A stretch of 41,888 bases of DNA from Sphingomonas parva (ex Maeng et al. 2020) (GCF_004564275.1 NZ_SPDV01000055.1:1-41888), one strand, 5' to 3'. Counted from the stretch's first letter, positions 8,500-14,951 are shown. Notes: generated from the letters alone by a model not told the origin. Made by a program: numbers and translations.

Positions 8500-8523
8500 G
8501 GCGGGTGCGGCGGCGCGCCCGCC
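8500..8523. terminator. Terminator-like hairpin after gltA
   Basis: GGCGGG (8500-8505) and CCCGCC (8518-8523), with additional inner pairing, lie in the 57-base gap between convergent gltA and the DUF3137-like gene. The downstream pyrimidine run CCCCTTCGC is weak. Confidence 0.45.
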
Positions 8524-8530
8524 CCTTCGC

Positions 8531-9439
8531 TCATCGGGCCATGCACTCGCGAAGCCGCACGAGCTTCTCCAAGACCGACCGGAACACCTCCGCCGTCTCG
8601 CGCGCATAGTCTTCGACCGGCCTGACATCGGGAGAAGCCACGCTCCGTAAGGGATCCGGCGCGAGGACGAAGGCCTCTCCGCCACGGAAATAGGCTCGGA
8701 CGGCGCCGCCTTCGGCGATCTCGGTGAGCAGCGCCCGCAGGTCCGCACCCAGCATCGCGCATGCCGCCGCCGGATCGGTCGAGAAGACCTCCAAAGCGGC
8801 GTCGAAACAGGGATCGCCTTCGATGTCCACGGGCCGGAGTTGCACCCCGTCGCTCGGCACCGCTGCCTTACCGCCCTTCGGCAGGACAAGTGTGATCGGC
8901 TCCTTCACGGATTGGAGCGGCACCTGCCGCTCACGCCTTCCCGGAATGACCCGGTAGACGCGGCCGGTCAGTCCGCGCTCGAGACTGTAGGTCGCGGCGA
9001 CCGCGATCTCGTCGACGCTGATCGCTGCCAAATTCTCGGCTCGCGCATTGCTCGGAACGCGTTCGAGCAGGAATGCGCCCGCACCCGCGAGCCCGTAGGG
9101 TTCGAACCAGTCTCGAACGAAGAGCAGTCCGGCGCGCTCGGCGACGGCCGGCAGCAACCACGGATCGATGCTGTCCGCGCCGACGCCGACGACGCCGCGC
9201 TGGACCTGGGTCGCGGCAGCCGCGACGATGCCAAGGGCGGCCAGGGTGCCGGCAACAGGAAAACCGTCCTCCGGAAAGAGCAGAAAAAAGGCCAGCAGGG
9301 CAGCGATGATCGCGACAGCGAGGCAGCCCCAGTGGCGCGGACGCGGCTCGCCGCGCTCCGCCTCCGCCTTCGCAATGCGGTGCTGGATCGCCTGGTCGGC
9401 GCTGAGGACGCTCCAGCCGCAGGCGGCGAGATCGACCAT
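8531..9439 (-). CDS. DUF3137-like membrane protein, unknown function
   Basis: A 302-residue protein with two adjacent hydrophobic helices (about 38-56 and 60-78) and a long soluble C-terminal domain. The pattern FDAALEVFSTDPAAACAMLGADLRALL (split here: FDAALEVFSTDP, then AAACAMLGADLRALL) and the following YFRGGEAFVL resemble DUF3137 proteins, in which an F-x-V-x(2)-D-P-x-E-A motif precedes a helix. The assignment is by pattern memory only. No enzyme motif is visible. Its start is overlapped by a perfect LexA-box sequence (9443-9457), and a second lies inside the gene (9104-9118), which suggests DNA-damage control. It is convergent to gltA and divergent from the secreted protein at 9619. Confidence 0.75.
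   Translation of the reverse strand: MVDLAACGWSVLSADQAIQHRIAKAEAERGEPRPRHWGCLAVAIIAALLAFFLLFPEDGFPVAGTLAALGIVAAAATQVQRGVVGVGADSIDPWLLPAVAERAGLLFVRDWFEPYGLAGAGAFLLERVPSNARAENLAAISVDEIAVAATYSLERGLTGRVYRVIPGRRERQVPLQSVKEPITLVLPKGGKAAVPSDGVQLRPVDIEGDPCFDAALEVFSTDPAAACAMLGADLRALLTEIAEGGAVRAYFRGGEAFVLAPDPLRSVASPDVRPVEDYARETAEVFRSVLEKLVRLRECMAR
9104..9118 (-). promoter_or_regulatory. LexA-box-like sequence inside the DUF3137-like gene
   Basis: GAAC-CAGTCTC-GAAC on the plus strand (GTTC-N7-GTTC on the minus strand), an exact match to the SOS consensus, 321 bases into the coding region. Intragenic matches can be chance; it is listed because the same gene has another exact box at its start. Confidence 0.3.
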
Positions 9440-9442
9440 CTC

Positions 9443-9457
9443 GTTCCCCGTATGTTC
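9443..9457 (+). promoter_or_regulatory. Predicted LexA operator at the DUF3137-like gene start
   Basis: GTTC-CCCGTAT-GTTC, an exact alphaproteobacterial SOS box, three bases upstream of the minus-strand ATG at 9439 and overlapping its Shine-Dalgarno region. It could repress this gene, or less likely the divergent gene at 9619. Confidence 0.5.
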
Positions 9458-9618
9458 CAGCGCGACATTGCCTCAGACGAAGAGCGATGTCCAGCCGGCG
9501 TCTGAAACAATTGATACCGCTTCACGCGCGCCGCGGCATCGGCGCGACACGCGCGGCAGCGATTGAACGATGCGTCGCCCGGCCCGCGAGCCGGGCCCAA
9601 CAGACCAGGATAACGCGC

Positions 9619-10278
9619 ATGAAGAGCCTCATCCTTGCCCTGCTGTTTGCGTCCGCGGCACCGGCCGCCGCCGCACCGGCCTCGGAGCCGAGCCTCGACG
9701 ATGTCCGCGCCGCCACCGAGCGCTTCAAGGACGTCAAGGTCGCGCTCGCCGAGGGCTATCTCGCCGATCCCGAGAACATCTGCCACACTGCCGCGCACAT
9801 GGGCCGCGACGCCAAGCTCGGCGGCATGGGCATCCATTATTTCCGCCCGGACCTGCTCGGCATCACGGCGCCGCCGAACCCGCGGATCGGCGGCGAAGGC
9901 GTGCACACCGATTTCCGCAAGCCGGCGATCCTGATCTACGAGCCCAATGCCAAGGGCGAGCTCGAGCTGATCGCGGTCGAGAACCTCGTCTTCGAGAAAG
10001 CGTGGCGCGCCTCAGGCAAGACCCAGCCGCCGACCTTCCAGGGCCAGACCTTCGACCACATGGTCGACGATCCGGCGACCGCGGAGGACGAGGCGCACAA
10101 TTTTGAGCCGCATTACGATCTGCACGTCTGGCTCTACCGGCCGAACCCGGCGGGCATGTTCAAGCCGTTCAACCCGAATGTCACCTGCCAGTACAGCAAG
10201 CCGGCGCAAATGGCGCATGCCGGCCATGCCGGCCATGCCGGCGGCCAGGAGAGCCATACCGCGCACTCGGGCCACTAG
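9619..10278 (+). CDS. Secreted protein with histidine-rich tail, unknown function
   Basis: A 219-residue protein with a clear signal peptide (MKSLILALLFASAAPAAAA, cleavage about residue 19). The mature part has ENICHTAAHMGRDAKLGGMGIHYFRPDLL, here seen as ICHTAAHMG and GIHYFRPDLL, rich in His and Met, and ends in a Gly-Ala-His repeat tail (AGHAGHAGGQESHTAHSGH). This suggests a periplasmic or exported metal-binding protein, but no family is named with confidence. The ATG at 9619 begins the signal peptide; an upstream frame from 9487 adds only an implausible basic leader. A seven-base hairpin (9577-9596) lies in its leader. The tail is encoded by tandem copies of a nine-base unit around 10211-10240. 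Confidence 0.7.
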   Translation: MKSLILALLFASAAPAAAAPASEPSLDDVRAATERFKDVKVALAEGYLADPENICHTAAHMGRDAKLGGMGIHYFRPDLLGITAPPNPRIGGEGVHTDFRKPAILIYEPNAKGELELIAVENLVFEKAWRASGKTQPPTFQGQTFDHMVDDPATAEDEAHNFEPHYDLHVWLYRPNPAGMFKPFNPNVTCQYSKPAQMAHAGHAGHAGGQESHTAHSGH

Positions 10279-10344
10279 CACAGGGCGTGATCGACGCTCC
10301 GGCGGCCCTGCCAACAGTGCCATGCCGGACGATCGCGCTCTCGC

Positions 10345-10384
10345 ACGCGTCCCCCCGCCCCGCCCCTCCCGCGGGGGGACGCGT
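10345..10384 (+). terminator. Long perfect hairpin with C-rich loop after the secreted protein gene
   Basis: Arms ACGCGTCCCCCCGC (10345-10358) and GCGGGGGGACGCGT (10371-10384) are perfectly complementary over 14 bases; the 12-base loop is CCCGCCCCTCCC. There is no T-tract on the plus strand, so it may stabilise the mRNA 3' end rather than terminate on its own. Confidence 0.5.
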
Positions 10385-10403
10385 CACAACCGAGGCGACC
10401 GAT

Positions 10404-10486
10404 AAAGTAAAAGCCCCAGCCGTTTCCGGCCGGGGCTTGGTTGGTAGTCACGGGGGGGGGGAGGTGACTACCAGCGGGGGGGTACT
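10404..10486 (-). ncRNA. Predicted C-rich-loop small RNA under an EcfG-type promoter
   Basis: About 83 nucleotides. From its 5' end: a single-stranded C7 run (10482-10476); a perfect ten-base stem UGGUAGUCAC/GUGACUACCA (10473-10464 with 10451-10442) whose 12-base loop is CUCC followed by eight Cs; three linking bases; and an intrinsic terminator with an 11-base stem (10438-10411) and a U-rich tail. The loop can pair with G-rich Shine-Dalgarno sequences, so a role in post-transcriptional repression or mRNA protection is inferred. A GGAAC-N16-CGTT promoter is placed so that the transcript starts near 10486. Similar logic is known for GsrN of Caulobacter (sigma-T-dependent, cytosine-rich loop); sequence homology is not claimed. 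Confidence 0.65.
10411..10438 (-). terminator. Intrinsic terminator of the small RNA
   Basis: On the minus strand the stem AAGCCCCGGCC/GGCTGGGGCTT (one G-T pair) has a six-base loop GGAAAC and runs into TTTTACTTTA, a convincing T-tract for so GC-rich a genome. Confidence 0.8.
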
Positions 10487-10491
10487 GGCAG

Positions 10492-10516
10492 AACGAGCAC
10501 CCCTCGATGGGGTTCC
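10492..10516 (-). promoter_or_regulatory. EcfG (general stress response) type promoter
   Basis: On the minus strand GGAAC (10516-10512), 16 bases, CGTT (10495-10492), matching the alphaproteobacterial EcfG consensus GGAAC-N16/17-CGTT exactly. It directs transcription into the small RNA. No other match with this spacing was noticed upstream of a gene in the window. Confidence 0.6.
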
Positions 10517-10640
10517 CGGCAATTGACGATCGAGATGACGATCAAGGCGAATTTCCCGCGAGGCGTGCGCGAGGCGCGATGAGCCGCAGCAATCGGGCGG
10601 GCGAGGCAGACAAAAGGCGGCCAGGCCGCGCCGATCAGGC

Positions 10641-10676
10641 AAAACGAAGCGCCCCGGAATGGCTCCGGAGCGCTTC
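10641..10676 (-). terminator. Second minus-strand intrinsic terminator
   Basis: Thirteen-base arms with one mismatch (10646-10658 and 10664-10676) around a five-base loop, followed on the minus strand by GTTTTGCC. It lies 245 bases beyond the histidine kinase stop and would end either that mRNA or a separate transcript beginning in the gap. Confidence 0.65.
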
Positions 10677-10882
10677 GCCGACAGTCCGCCATCCCGGCGA
10701 CTATCTCCCGTCCCCGTGACCGGTTCTACACGATTCGAGCCGGATTTGGGAGTGCCGGGGCGCGCCCGCGGTTCAGGACGGCGCGCCAGACAGTCGCTCC
10801 GGCGCAACCGGCCTGACTCGTGCGAACGTCTGCGCGCGACCCTTGAATCACCAAAATCGTGCAAGCTCAATGACTTGGCAAC

Positions 10883-10896
10883 TTGATCAAGATCAA
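10883..10896. promoter_or_regulatory. FNR/CRP-family binding site, perfect palindrome
   Basis: TTGAT-CAAG-ATCAA equals the FNR consensus TTGAT-N4-ATCAA at all ten fixed positions. It lies 25 bases beyond the kinase gene end, so it does not precede that gene; a minus-strand transcript beginning near 10848 and ending at the 10641 terminator would place it near -41. Confidence 0.5.
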
Positions 10897-10920
10897 GAAA
10901 CGCCTACGGGCGAGTCGCGC

Positions 10921-12285
10921 CTAGCTGCGGCGGAGCGGCAGCGTGAAGGTGAACCGGGCCCCCTGCCCCGGCGCGCTGTCGACGCCGAGATCGCCGCCCA
11001 TCGCCCGCGCCAGGCGCCGCGCGATGTACAGGCCGAGCCCGGTGCCTCCCGGCTCCGACGGATCGACCCGCTCGAACTTCTCGAACACGCGCGCCTGATC
11101 CTCGGCGGCGATGCCCTTGCCCTGGTCGGCGACGATCAGCACGGCGAGATCGCCCTCGCGGTCGGTCCGCACCCAGACGCTGCCGCCCTGCGGGGAATAG
11201 CGTATCGCATTGGTCAGCAGGTTCATCACGATCTGCAGCGCCCGCTTGAACTCGCCATAGGCAGGCACGGTGTCGTATTCAGCCGGGACGTCGATCCGCA
11301 CCGCGCGCTCGGCGGCGCGGACGGAGAGCAGGCCGGCGGCCCGCCGCGCGACGTCGGCGAGGTCGATCTCCTCCCGCTCGGGCGCGAAGTCGGGCCGCTC
11401 AATCGCCTGGAGGTCCACCAGATCGTCGACCAGAGCGAGCAGGTGGCGCCCGGCCGCGGCGATGTCGCCCGCATAGCCGGCATAATCGGTGCGCAGCGGC
11501 CCTTCCGGCTGTGCGCCGATCGTCTCGGCGTTGCGGATGATATGGGCGAGCGGCGCGCGCAGGGCGCGGTCGAGCCGCTCCGAAAAGGCGCCATTGTCCT
11601 TCTGCGGCTCGGGCGGCTGCACCGGCGCCGGTTCCGAGACGAGGCTCGTCGCCGAGCCGCGGAAGCCGGAGAAACGGCCGTCGCCGTCGATCAACGGCAC
11701 GCCGGCAAGGCGGTAGCGTTGGCTGCGGCCGCCGCGCAGCTGGGCGATCTGGCCGTCGAATCGCCGCTGCTCGGCGAGAGCGGAGAGCAAGGGGAGCACC
11801 CCCTCCTTCTCCTCCTCGAGCCGGAACAATTGGGTGAGCGGCTGGCCGATCAATGCGGCCGGGGCCTGGCCGGCCGCCGCTGCGGCGGCCGGGGAGAGGA
11901 CGGTGAAGCGCAGCGCCTGGTCGGTTTCCCACATCCAGTCCGCGCCGGCGCGCAGGAAGTCCGCCTGCCGCTCCGCCTCGGCCGCCGGCGCCGGGCCGCG
12001 CGCCGGACGGATCGTCCAGCCGGAAATGGCGAGATCGACGGCGCCGCTCTCGGCCGGCACCGCCCGCACCCAGAGGTCGAGATCGGCGTCGCCGTCGGCG
12101 GCGACCGCGGCGCGCGAGATGGTGAGGCCAAGACGCCGCGCCAGCCGGGCCAGCGACGCGATCTGCGGAACGGCGAGCGGTCCCCCGCTGTCTCCGCCGG
12201 CAGCCTGCTGGAGCGCGAGCAGGCGCGCGTCGGCCGAGATCAGCCGCCCGTCCGGATCGAGCCGGCCGTGGACGACGTCGTTCAC
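10921..12285 (-). CDS. PAS-containing histidine kinase-like protein lacking the phosphoacceptor His
   Basis: A 454-residue soluble kinase-like protein. An N-terminal region of unknown type (1-105) precedes a PAS domain (about 108-215, beginning FLRAGADWMWETD) and a DHp/HATPase module. The DHp sequence is LDRALRAPLAHIIRNAE: where the H-box has S-H-E-L-R-x-P-L, this has D-R-A-L-R-A-P-L, so the phosphoacceptor is Arg240. The ATPase parts look intact: N box Asn355/Asn359, G1 Asp387 in DQGKGI, G2 GGTGLGL (413-419). DivL-type pseudo-kinases are a precedent. The GTG start at 12285 overlaps the stop of the DUF2336 gene as GTGA, so the two are coupled. A longer frame upstream is a shadow of that gene. 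Confidence 0.88.
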   Translation of the reverse strand: MNDVVHGRLDPDGRLISADARLLALQQAAGGDSGGPLAVPQIASLARLARRLGLTISRAAVAADGDADLDLWVRAVPAESGAVDLAISGWTIRPARGPAPAAEAERQADFLRAGADWMWETDQALRFTVLSPAAAAAAGQAPAALIGQPLTQLFRLEEEKEGVLPLLSALAEQRRFDGQIAQLRGGRSQRYRLAGVPLIDGDGRFSGFRGSATSLVSEPAPVQPPEPQKDNGAFSERLDRALRAPLAHIIRNAETIGAQPEGPLRTDYAGYAGDIAAAGRHLLALVDDLVDLQAIERPDFAPEREEIDLADVARRAAGLLSVRAAERAVRIDVPAEYDTVPAYGEFKRALQIVMNLLTNAIRYSPQGGSVWVRTDREGDLAVLIVADQGKGIAAEDQARVFEKFERVDPSEPGGTGLGLYIARRLARAMGGDLGVDSAPGQGARFTFTLPLRRS

Positions 12286-13319
12286 GAGGCGAGCCTCGCG
12301 ACGGCCGCGCGATAGGCCGGATCGGCACGCCAGAGGGTGAGCAGAGCCTCGGCGTCGGCGGCGGAGAGGCCGTCGAAGAAATCGAGCAGCGGGACGAGCG
12401 CCGCCTCGTCCGCGGCGAGCGCGAGCAGGATCGCGCCGGCCTGCTCGCGGGCAATTCCGGCCGCGCGGAGGAGGAGCGCGGCGCCGCGGCCGCCGCGCGC
12501 CGAGAGGATCTCCCAGACGGCGCTCGGCGCGAGCCGGGTGCGCACCGCCAGCACCGCGAGGAACAGCGGCAGGCCCGCCTCGGTCAGCGCCCGCAGCGCG
12601 AGAGGATCGTCGAGTCTTCCGGAACGGTCGAGGGCGCCGGCGAGGCGGAGGCAATGCGCCTCGAGCGTCGCACCCTCGTCATAGCCGGCGAGCAGGCGTG
12701 CGGCGGCGGCCGCGATCTTGCCGTCGGTTTCGCTGGCGGGCATCTGGTGGCGCATCACGACATAGTGCCGGAGCGCAGCGGCCACCGTCCAGACGAGATG
12801 GTGCTCGAGCTCCGCCGGAAGATCGGAGCGGATCAGCAGCGGCTCCTGGAACGGATCGAAGCGGGCGCTCTGGGCGATCAGCAAGCCCATCGCCTCGGCG
12901 GCGATCCCGGCGTCGTGATCGCCGGCCAGGTCGATGAGCAGGGTCTTTTCGGCCGGGACACCGCTCCTGTGGAGACGATGCTCGTCGCTCCGGCGCAGCA
13001 GCGCGGCGACGAGCGGCAGGTCGGTCGATGCCCTGGCGCGCGCAAGGATCGGGCCGGCGATCTCGAGATGCGCGGAGGAGAGCGCCGCGCGCAGGGCTTC
13101 GTCCCCGAACGCCGTCGCCAGCTCGGCGCGCAGCTCGTCCTCGATCGCGCGCAGGAGCTTGGGGAGCAGGGTTCCCAGCGTCGCGCGCTGGCGCTCGCTC
13201 AGCCGCAGCTCGGATACGATCGCCAGATCGGCGGCCGCGGCGGCGACGCGCGCGTGCGCCGACGCGAGCAGCTGTGCCGCGCCGTCCAGCTCACTCGCGT
13301 TCGGCCGCAAATCGGACAT
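12282..13319 (-). CDS. DUF2336 domain protein
   Basis: A 345-residue, Ala/Leu-rich, all-helical protein. The block EPLLIRSDLPAELEHHLVW (about 177-195) is characteristic of DUF2336, a HEAT-repeat-like family of unknown role common in alphaproteobacteria. No signal peptide or membrane helix is seen. It is the first gene of a two-gene unit with the degenerate histidine kinase, and its stop overlaps the kinase start. This suggests the two proteins act together, perhaps with DUF2336 as a scaffold or sensor partner. A CtrA-like half-site pair lies 25-39 bases upstream of the start. Confidence 0.85.
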   Translation of the reverse strand: MSDLRPNASELDGAAQLLASAHARVAAAAADLAIVSELRLSERQRATLGTLLPKLLRAIEDELRAELATAFGDEALRAALSSAHLEIAGPILARARASTDLPLVAALLRRSDEHRLHRSGVPAEKTLLIDLAGDHDAGIAAEAMGLLIAQSARFDPFQEPLLIRSDLPAELEHHLVWTVAAALRHYVVMRHQMPASETDGKIAAAAARLLAGYDEGATLEAHCLRLAGALDRSGRLDDPLALRALTEAGLPLFLAVLAVRTRLAPSAVWEILSARGGRGAALLLRAAGIAREQAGAILLALAADEAALVPLLDFFDGLSAADAEALLTLWRADPAYRAAVARLAS

Positions 13320-13343
13320 CAGCCGCGTGTAAGGCCGTCAGAG

Positions 13344-13358
13344 TTAAGGGGCCGCTAA
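13344..13358. promoter_or_regulatory. CtrA-like site upstream of the DUF2336-kinase operon
   Basis: TTAA-GGGGCCG-CTAA matches the CtrA consensus TTAA-N7-TTAA at seven of eight positions, in the 35-base gap upstream of the DUF2336 gene. The last bases overlap the stop codon of the next gene upstream. Confidence 0.3.
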
Positions 13359-14563
13359 TCAGCGCGTGGCGCGGAATCCGGTCGGTGCACATGGCGCTGC
13401 GCCCAGAAGAAGCTGCCGGCGGCATAGAGCAGGAGGATGGTGAGCCCGCTGCCCCACAGTCCGGTCGCGGCGAACGGGAGCAGCAGCCAGCTCATCCCCT
13501 TGCGCTCGGCCAGCCACAATCGGCCCGGAACGGAACGGCCGCGGGTCTCGGTCCGCAGCGCGAGCACGAAGGCGATGGTGGTGGCGGCGAGCACGATGCA
13601 GCCCCAGCCGAGCGTGCCGCTCAGCGACACCGCCAGCGCGACCAGCCCGGCGGCGGCCAGCGTCGGCAGCAGATGCGACCACCAGCTGTCGGTGACGGCG
13701 TCCTGCATGCGCAGCATCGCCAGACGCTCGCCGATTCCGTCGAGCGGGGTGGCGAGCAGGATCAAGGCCATGCCGAGCACGAGCCAGCCGGAGGCGAAGG
13801 AGAGCGCGCCGAGCGCCGTCAGCAGCGCAGCGCCGAGGCCGAGCATCGCCGGCGTCGTCGCCGTCGGCATCAGCCGCCGCGTCGCCTCCTGCTCCACCGG
13901 CCCGAGCAGATAGCGCGAGATCCAGTCGCCGCGCTGCGCGCCCGCGCCCTCGAAGAGCCGCTGCTGGAGCTCGGCAAGATCCTCCCCCCGCTCGGCGACG
14001 GTCAGCAGATCGTCGGCAGGCTCGCCGCGCACGGAGAATTGGCGCACGCCGTTCTGGATCGCGCGCCGGAGCAGGGTCGATTGCAGGTCCCACTCGCCGA
14101 GCATCGCGGCGGTGCGCTTCAGCGTCTCCCCGTCGAGCAGGGCGAGGCCGGCCCAGCGGCTGTGCGCGTCGATCCGCTCGTAGCGATCGTCGACCCGCAC
14201 GTCGGGCACGGTCAGGATCGCCGGACCGCCCGCCGCGATCAGCCGCTCGAGATGCGTCTCGGTGGCGATCAGCCCATCGGCCATGATCAGCAGGCGGTCA
14301 CTGGGGTGGACCGCCTCGGCAGCCTCCTCGGCGCTGCGGGCGACCGCGACGCGCAGCCCCTGCCCGCGCAGCCGGTCGAGCGCGGCAAGCAGATCGGACG
14401 GGACCCGTTCGACGGCGACGACGATCAGATCGGCTCCGACGGCGACGGCGAGGCGCGCCTGGCGCTCGAGGACGGTGCGCCCGGCGAGCGGCAGCGTCGC
14501 GCGCAGGCCGCCGCCGGGCTCGTCGGCTTCATGATAGGCGGCGATCAGCGCGGCGAGGGTCAA
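13355..14563 (-). CDS. Nucleotidyltransferase-like domain fused to a CDP-alcohol phosphatidyltransferase-like membrane domain
   Basis: A 402-residue protein. Residues 1-200 look like a nucleotidyltransferase Rossmann-type fold (LPLAGRTVLERQARLAVAVGA near 24-44 and the LLIMADG strand at 91-97). Residues 235-390 contain about five membrane helices; within them TPLDGIGERLAMLRMQDAVTDS (272 onward, DG at 275-276) resembles a degenerate D-G-x2-A-R-x8-G-x3-D-x3-D motif of CDP-alcohol phosphatidyltransferases. The two-domain plan recalls the inositol-phosphate cytidylyltransferase/di-myo-inositol phosphate synthases, but key residues are not clearly kept, so activity is uncertain. It lies between the HPt-like gene and the DUF2336-kinase pair, all on the minus strand. 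Confidence 0.6.
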   Translation of the reverse strand: MTLAALIAAYHEADEPGGGLRATLPLAGRTVLERQARLAVAVGADLIVVAVERVPSDLLAALDRLRGQGLRVAVARSAEEAAEAVHPSDRLLIMADGLIATETHLERLIAAGGPAILTVPDVRVDDRYERIDAHSRWAGLALLDGETLKRTAAMLGEWDLQSTLLRRAIQNGVRQFSVRGEPADDLLTVAERGEDLAELQQRLFEGAGAQRGDWISRYLLGPVEQEATRRLMPTATTPAMLGLGAALLTALGALSFASGWLVLGMALILLATPLDGIGERLAMLRMQDAVTDSWWSHLLPTLAAAGLVALAVSLSGTLGWGCIVLAATTIAFVLALRTETRGRSVPGRLWLAERKGMSWLLLPFAATGLWGSGLTILLLYAAGSFFWAQRHVHRPDSAPRAD

Positions 14564-14648
14564 GGACGTCGGGCTCCCATCCCCGACCGATAGAGAATGG
14601 GCGCGCGCTTCGTAAAGGCCATCCCTCCGGCTGCGGCCGCGCCGGCCC

Positions 14649-14951
14649 TCAGGAGGCGGCGAATTCCTCGATCGCGGCGCGCAGCTTGCGCATCACCACC
14701 GGATCGCCGGGCGCGCCTTCCAGCGCCTCGTCGGCGAGCGCCAGCAGCTGCAGCGCGCCGAAGCTCGCCGCCAGTCCCTTGAGGCGCGACGCGGCGAACG
14801 CCCAATTGGCATCGCAGCGCGCCCGCCCCATCAGGTCCGCCTGGCGCGCCGCGCTCTCGACGAAGGCGAGGCGAAGCTCGCCCATCAGGCCGGGGTCAGC
14901 GCCGACCGCGGCGGCGAGGGAGGCGTTGATAGCGCCGGAATCATAAGCCAT
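14649..14951 (-). CDS. HPt-domain-like protein lacking the phosphoacceptor His
   Basis: A 100-residue all-helical protein. The stretch WAFAASRLKGLAASFGALQL (50-69) aligns with the HPt signature A-A-H-x-L-K-G-x-A-x-x-x-G; the phosphorylated His position is Ser55, encoded by TCG, three changes away from a His codon. The rest of the four-helix bundle appears complete. It may therefore bind receiver domains without carrying phosphate. It is divergent from the coiled-coil gene at 15034, and upstream of the fusion protein and the pseudo-kinase operon on the same strand. Confidence 0.7.
   Translation of the reverse strand: MAYDSGAINASLAAAVGADPGLMGELRLAFVESAARQADLMGRARCDANWAFAASRLKGLAASFGALQLLALADEALEGAPGDPVVMRKLRAAIEEFAAS

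Larger units (their letters stand above)
10279..10920. other. Gene-free stretch carrying three hairpins, a predicted small RNA and an FNR-type box
   Basis: In 642 bases there is no credible protein gene. From left to right it holds a perfect 14-base-arm hairpin (10345-10384), a minus-strand small RNA with terminator (10404-10486) and its EcfG-type promoter (10492-10516), a second minus-strand terminator (10641-10676) and a perfect FNR-type palindrome (10883-10896). The part 10677-10880 shows nothing else I can name. Confidence 0.7.

Noticed and set aside
10211-10240. Tandem repeat as a CRISPR-like array
   Set aside because: The units are nine bases, in frame and inside a coding region; there are no spacers.
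10720-10745. T-arm-like sequence (GGTTCTACACGATTCGAG) suggesting a tRNA
   Set aside because: No acceptor stem, anticodon arm or GGTTCRA loop can be built around it.
10448-10870. A 140-codon minus-strand frame in the gene-free stretch
   Set aside because: It would start at TTG without a Shine-Dalgarno, has no recognisable features, and runs through the 10641-10676 terminator and the small-RNA hairpin.
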